Assembly: GCF_001368915.1 (NCBI RefSeq)
Contig: NZ_CSTE01000006.1
Coordinates: 124,001 to 188,000, forward strand
Length of the DNA stretch: 64,000 bases
Direction: 5' to 3'
DNA from: Haloferax massiliensis
GTDB lineage: Archaea > Halobacteriota > Halobacteria > Halobacteriales > Haloferacaceae
How positions within the stretch are numbered: the first letter of the stretch is position 1; every line of letters starts with the position of its first letter. Shown here piece by piece: positions 60,089 to 64,000 of the stretch. The notes below the pieces were generated by a model, which had not been told where the DNA came from, made no database searches, and saw only the letters and a list, made by a program, of their open reading frames with translations. Position numbers and translations under genes: made by a program.

Positions 60089-61648
60089 TCACTCACCGCC
60101 GCCCGACGCCACCGCGTCGACGGCGCGGCGCATGACCTCTCGGACCGGAAGCCCCGTCTCTTTCGCCACCGCCAGCGCGTCGTCGTACTCAGCGCTTCGG
60201 TCGTAGACGACGCCGTCGGCGTCGCTTCCGACCTTCACGCTCACCTCGTAGTCGTCGCCGTCGATGTCGAGCGTCGCGGTCTCGAACTCGCGGCGGGCGG
60301 TCCAGCGGTGCCCCGCCCCGTGTTCGCGGATTCCGAGCGTGCCCGTTTCGACCGCGAGGCGGTAGGCGACGCGCTCGGCGTCTTCCGGCTTGACGACGAC
60401 CTTGACGAGGTGGCCGGGGCGGGACTTCTTCATCGTCGTCGGGACGATGGTCACGTCGCGCGCGCCGGCGTCCGTCAGGGTCTCCTGTAGCCCGCCGAGG
60501 ACCTCGGGCGTGGCGTCGTCGAGGTTCGTTTCGAGGACGGAGATATCGTCGCGGACGAGCCGCGAACCGCCGTCGCCGACGACGGCGCGGAGGACGTTCG
60601 GGTGGTCGGGGAACTCCCGACCGCCGGCCCCGTAGCCGGACGACTCGACCGACATCGACGGGAGCGTCTCGACGCCCTCGGCGAGGTGCGCGAGGATGGC
60701 CGCGCCCGTGGGGGTGAGCAGTTCGGATTCGACGGGACCGCCGCGGACCGACCAGTCGGCCGCCGCGGCGATGTTGACCACGGCGGGCGCGGGGACCGGG
60801 TAGGTTCCGTGGCTCATCTCGGCCTGGCCGCCGCCGACGGCGACCGGGCCGGTGACGACCCGGTCCACGTCGAGGTCGTCGAGGAGGAGACAGACCCCGA
60901 CCACGTCGGCGATGGCGTCGTCCGCGCCGACCTCGTGGAAGTGGGTCTCGTCGAGGTCGGTGCCGTGGACCTCGGCCTCGGCCTCGCCGAGCACGCGGAA
61001 GATGGCCGTCGCGTCCCCGACCACGCTCGCGGGCAAGCCCATCGATTCGACGAGGTCGACGACCTCGGGGTAGGTCCGGTGCGGGCCGTGGCCCTCGGCG
61101 TGAGTGTGGCCGTCGTGGTCGGCGTGAGTATGCGAATGGCCGTGGTGGTGATGGTCGTCGTGAGTATGCGAGTGGTCGTGGTCGTGTGAGTGGCCGTGGT
61201 CGTGTGAGTGGCCGTGGTCGTGTGAGTGGCCGTGGTCGGCGTGCGACTGGCCGTGTCCGTCGTCGGTGCCGTGGTCGTGTCCTTCCTCGTCGTGAGCGTG
61301 GTCGTGGTGACGGTACTGGTGTTGGTTGCTGTGCTCGTCTTCGTCGTCACCGTCAGCGTCGTCGGAGTCTCCCCCGTCGTCGCCGTCGCCGCTCTCGGGT
61401 TCGGGCTGGCGTCGGTGGTCGTCGCCGTGGCCCTCGCCGCGGGGTTCGCCCCCGTCGGCCTCCGCGAGGAGCACGTCCACCTTGGTCGCGAGGATGCCGT
61501 TTTTGTCGACCTCGTGGACGCGGTAGGTCACGTCGAGGGCGTCTTCGACGGGCGAGAGGACGGACGGGTCGGCACCGACGGCGACGAGCGCGCCGAGGAG
61601 CATGTCGCCGCTGGCACCCATCCGACCGTCGAACGCGAGGAGTCGCAT
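60089..61648 (-). CDS. larC: Nickel-insertion protein LarC with a histidine-rich insert (DUF111)
   Basis: Inserts nickel into the pincer cofactor used by lactate racemase, with CTP as energy source in the bacterial enzyme. It has 519 residues. The N-terminal part ([20 protein letters not shown]) and the C-terminal part ([13 protein letters not shown] and following) match both LarC halves, read without frameshift. Residues about 65-190 are an extra, His/Asp-rich segment holding about 35 His after residue 105 ([15 protein letters not shown] pattern). It could store nickel or buffer metal. The start is the ATG at 61648; an upstream start adds only 13 residues. larB, larE and larA are not in this window. 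Confidence 0.9.
   Translation of the reverse strand: MRLLAFDGRMGASGDMLLGALVAVGADPSVLSPVEDALDVTYRVHEVDKNGILATKVDVLLAEADGGEPRGEGHGDDHRRQPEPESGDGDDGGDSDDADGDDEDEHSNQHQYRHHDHAHDEEGHDHGTDDGHGQSHADHGHSHDHGHSHDHGHSHDHDHSHTHDDHHHHGHSHTHADHDGHTHAEGHGPHRTYPEVVDLVESMGLPASVVGDATAIFRVLGEAEAEVHGTDLDETHFHEVGADDAIADVVGVCLLLDDLDVDRVVTGPVAVGGGQAEMSHGTYPVPAPAVVNIAAAADWSVRGGPVESELLTPTGAAILAHLAEGVETLPSMSVESSGYGAGGREFPDHPNVLRAVVGDGGSRLVRDDISVLETNLDDATPEVLGGLQETLTDAGARDVTIVPTTMKKSRPGHLVKVVVKPEDAERVAYRLAVETGTLGIREHGAGHRWTARREFETATLDIDGDDYEVSVKVGSDADGVVYDRSAEYDDALAVAKETGLPVREVMRRAVDAVASGGGE
61188..61241. repeat. 18-base tandem repeat encoding the His-rich insert of LarC
   Basis: Three consecutive 18-base units start at 61188, 61206 and 61224, the third diverging only at its last bases. 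On the coding strand they give repeated His-Asp-His-Gly-His-Ser. Confidence 0.85.
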
Positions 61649-61841
61649 GCGTGAACTGTCGTGTTCGAGCGTAAAAACGCCGGGCATCGACGCGCCGCCC
61701 CCTGTCCGGTCGGTAGGGATTAGTAGCGGCCCGCCCTACGATGTGCTAGGCTGTAACCACGAGAGGACGGTGCCTCGGGCCGACCGGGGAAGGACTTATC
61801 CGATGGCCTCTCACAGGTATCAGCATCCCCGCGAGGTAATC

Positions 61842-64000
61842 ATGAACGAAGTCCAACTCGAAGTGGCGAAAGCGTACCCGAACGACTCGGGACGCGGCAT
61901 CGCCCGTCTTGATCCGGACACCTTGCTCCATCTCAAGCTCTCGCCGGGAGACATCATCGAGATAGAGGGAGGGAAGACGACCGCCGCGAAGGTGTGGCGG
62001 GCAGACCGGCAGGACTGGAACACGGATACGGTCCGCATCGACGGGTTCACGCGGCAGAACGCCGACGTGGGCATCGGCGAGCGGGTCACCATCCGCAAGG
62101 CAGAGGCCACGAAGGCCGACAAACTCGTACTTGCGCCGCCGGAGGAGGCGAGCGTGCAGTTCGGGTCCGACGCGGCCGGCATGGTCAAACGGCAGATTCT
62201 CAAGCGGCCCGTGGTCGAACGCGACATCGTCCCGGTGATGTCGAGCACGAATCACCCGTTTATGCGGTCGCCCGGACAGGCGATTCCGCTCATCGCCGTC
62301 GAGACGAAGCCCGACGGCGTCGTCCTCGTCACCGAGGACACCGACGTCGAACTCCGCGAGGAGCCCATCTCGGGCTTCGAGAAGGCGGGCGGCGGCATCA
62401 CCTACGAGGACATCGGCGGCCTGACCAACGAGATTCAGCGCGTCCGCGAGATGGTCGAACTGCCGATGAAACACCCCCAGATATTCAAGAAACTGGGCAT
62501 CGAGCCCCCGCAGGGGGTGTTGCTCCACGGGCCGCCGGGCACCGGGAAGACGCTTCTCGCCCGCGCGGTCGCCAACGAGACCTCGGCGAGTTTCTTCTCT
62601 ATCGCAGGGCCGGAAATCATCTCGAAGTACTACGGCGAGTCCGAACAACAGCTCCGCGAGATATTCGAGGACGCCAAAGAGGAGTCGCCGAGCATCATCT
62701 TCATCGACGAACTCGACTCCATCGCGCCCAAGCGTGAGGACGTGACCGGCGAGGTCGAACGCCGGGTCGTCGCCCAACTCTTGACGATGATGGACGGGCT
62801 CGAAGCCCGCGGACAGGTCATCGTCATCGCGGCGACGAACCGCGTCGACTCGGTGGACCCCGCGCTCCGCCGTCCCGGCCGGTTCGACCGCGAAATCGAA
62901 ATCGGCGTGCCCGACGAGGAGGGCCGCAAGGAGATTCTCCAGATTCACACCCGCGGGATGCCGCTTTCGGACGACGTGGACCTCGACGACCTCGCCGACG
63001 ACACCCACGGCTTCGTCGGCGCGGACATCGAGGCGCTGACCAAGGAGGCCGCGATGAAGGCGCTCCGGCGCTACCTCCCCGAAATCGACCTCGACAGGGA
63101 GGACATCCCGCCGAGCCTCATCGACCGCATGGTCGTCAAGAACGACGACTTCGGCGGCGCGCTCGGCGAGGTCGAACCCTCGGCGATGCGCGAGGTGCTC
63201 GTCGAGATTCCGAAGGTCACGTGGAACGACGTCGGCGGGCTCGAAGGGCCCAAACAGAAGGTCCAAGAGAGCGTCGAGTGGCCGCTGACCACGCCCGAGA
63301 AGTTCCAGCGGATGGGTATCGAGGCCCCGAAGGGCGTGCTCCTCTACGGGCCACCCGGCACGGGGAAGACCCTGATAGCGAAGGCCGTCGCCAACGAGAC
63401 GAACGCGAACTTCATCTCGGTGCGCGGCCCGCAGCTGCTGTCGAAGTGGGTCGGCGAGTCGGAGAAGGCGATTCGGCAGACATTCCGCAAGGCGCGGCAG
63501 GTCTCGCCGACTATCATCTTCTTCGACGAGCTGGACGCGCTCGCCCCCGCCCGCGGCAACGACATGGGCAACAACGTCTCCGAGCGCGTCGTCAACCAGC
63601 TCCTGACGGAGTTGGACGGCCTCGAAGACGCGGGCAACGTCATGGTCATCGCGGCGACGAACCGCCCGGACATGATCGACCCCGCGCTCATCCGCTCGGG
63701 CCGGTTCGACCGCCTCGTGCTCATCGGCCAGCCCGAAGAGGAGGGCCGCGAGCAGATTCTCGACATCCACACGCAGCAGAGCCCGCTCGCCCCCGACGTG
63801 AGCCTCCGCGAAATCGCGGAGATAACCGACGGCTACGTCGGCTCCGACCTCGAATCCATCTGCCGCGAGGCGGCCATCGAGGCGCTCCGCGAGGACGCCG
63901 ACGCCGAGGAAATCGAGATGCGCCACTTCCGCAAGGCGATGGAGTCGGTCCGCCCGACCATCACCGAGGAACTGATGCGCTACTACGAGGACATCCAAGA
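61842..64000 (+). CDS. cdc48: AAA+ ATPase of the CDC48/VCP family, 3' end outside the window
   Basis: Segregase/unfoldase that extracts proteins for proteasomal degradation. The first 719 residues are visible. An N-domain (about 1-180; double-psi beta-barrel) is followed by D1 with Walker A GPPGTGKT (about 229-236) and Walker [13 protein letters not shown]2 has Walker A GPPGTGKT (about 503-510), Walker [14 protein letters not shown], and the second-region arginines. No intein interrupts either. The ATG at 61842 is chosen because GAGGT lies 6-9 bases upstream; an in-frame ATG at 61803 is possible. A TATA-like GGACTTATCC is at 61790-61799. Confidence 0.96.
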   Translation, partial: MNEVQLEVAKAYPNDSGRGIARLDPDTLLHLKLSPGDIIEIEGGKTTAAKVWRADRQDWNTDTVRIDGFTRQNADVGIGERVTIRKAEATKADKLVLAPPEEASVQFGSDAAGMVKRQILKRPVVERDIVPVMSSTNHPFMRSPGQAIPLIAVETKPDGVVLVTEDTDVELREEPISGFEKAGGGITYEDIGGLTNEIQRVREMVELPMKHPQIFKKLGIEPPQGVLLHGPPGTGKTLLARAVANETSASFFSIAGPEIISKYYGESEQQLREIFEDAKEESPSIIFIDELDSIAPKREDVTGEVERRVVAQLLTMMDGLEARGQVIVIAATNRVDSVDPALRRPGRFDREIEIGVPDEEGRKEILQIHTRGMPLSDDVDLDDLADDTHGFVGADIEALTKEAAMKALRRYLPEIDLDREDIPPSLIDRMVVKNDDFGGALGEVEPSAMREVLVEIPKVTWNDVGGLEGPKQKVQESVEWPLTTPEKFQRMGIEAPKGVLLYGPPGTGKTLIAKAVANETNANFISVRGPQLLSKWVGESEKAIRQTFRKARQVSPTIIFFDELDALAPARGNDMGNNVSERVVNQLLTELDGLEDAGNVMVIAATNRPDMIDPALIRSGRFDRLVLIGQPEEEGREQILDIHTQQSPLAPDVSLREIAEITDGYVGSDLESICREAAIEALREDADAEEIEMRHFRKAMESVRPTITEELMRYYEDIQ

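Noticed and set aside
61746-63998. A 750-codon frame antisense to the CDC48 gene
   Set aside because: CDC48 is unmistakable on the plus strand with Walker motifs in both AAA domains; the antisense frame has no recognisable domain.

Overview
The window is about two-thirds G+C, has short acidic proteins, leaderless-type promoters (TATA-like boxes roughly 25-30 bases before start codons), a two-subunit glycine decarboxylase, EF-1alpha, RadB, replication factor C and CDC48. This is a halophilic archaeon. Gene content and protein sequences look most like Haloferax; that assignment is by recognition, not by search. The stretch looks like ordinary chromosome. I saw no complete insertion sequence, prophage, CRISPR array or rRNA; there is one tRNA gene, tRNA-Val(CAC).

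Layout. 1-5.2 kb: end of a membrane protein, a malic enzyme fused to a phosphotransacetylase-like domain, a degenerate M24 peptidase-like protein and a heme A synthase-like protein. 5.4-8.2 kb: a polar amino-acid ABC importer (lipoprotein, permease, ATPase) and a small zinc-ribbon protein. 8.2-16.1 kb: alcohol dehydrogenase, RFC large subunit, two tandem GNAT paralogues and a third GNAT, an amidohydrolase and membrane proteins. 16.2-23.8 kb: an HTH regulator, HMG-CoA synthase (lipid pathway), a large pilin-like surface protein, DUF2150, TatD-like and NYN-domain proteins. 23.9-29.8 kb: a Tat-exported halolysin, a RimK-like ATP-grasp/protease fusion, EF-1alpha, a 34-residue ORF and an Lrp regulator. 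30.1-38.8 kb: dabB-dabA (inorganic carbon uptake) and gcvT-gcvH-gcvPA-gcvPB (glycine cleavage). 39-43.8 kb: a zinc/manganese-type ABC importer with a palindromic operator, glutaredoxin and cobalamin adenosyltransferase. 43.9-46.8 kb: tRNA-Val, two overlapping tiny genes, an AT-richer gap and a repetitive surface protein. 46.9-56.1 kb: a haloacid dehalogenase and a type IV pilus-like operon (ATPase, membrane platform, two large pilin-like proteins). 56.4-64 kb: a CBS-domain protein with a possible HPF-like tail, RadB, a DUF460-like fragment, a Tat-exported protein, a histidine-rich LarC and the start of CDC48.

How the parts may work together. The pilus-like operon at 47.7-56.1 kb encodes an assembly ATPase and platform with two substrates. 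Those substrates have a pilin-type N-terminal helix but carry large Ig-like or beta-helix domains. A third member of the same family lies alone at 18.8-21.5 kb, so one machine may display three different surface proteins. The malic enzyme, dabBA and the glycine cleavage operon all touch CO2/bicarbonate and C1 metabolism. The sequence shows only that the last two are adjacent. Several genes carry strong inverted repeats just upstream of their TATA boxes (malic enzyme, amino-acid importer, GNAT pair, halolysin, dabB, metal importer); these are the most testable regulatory predictions here.
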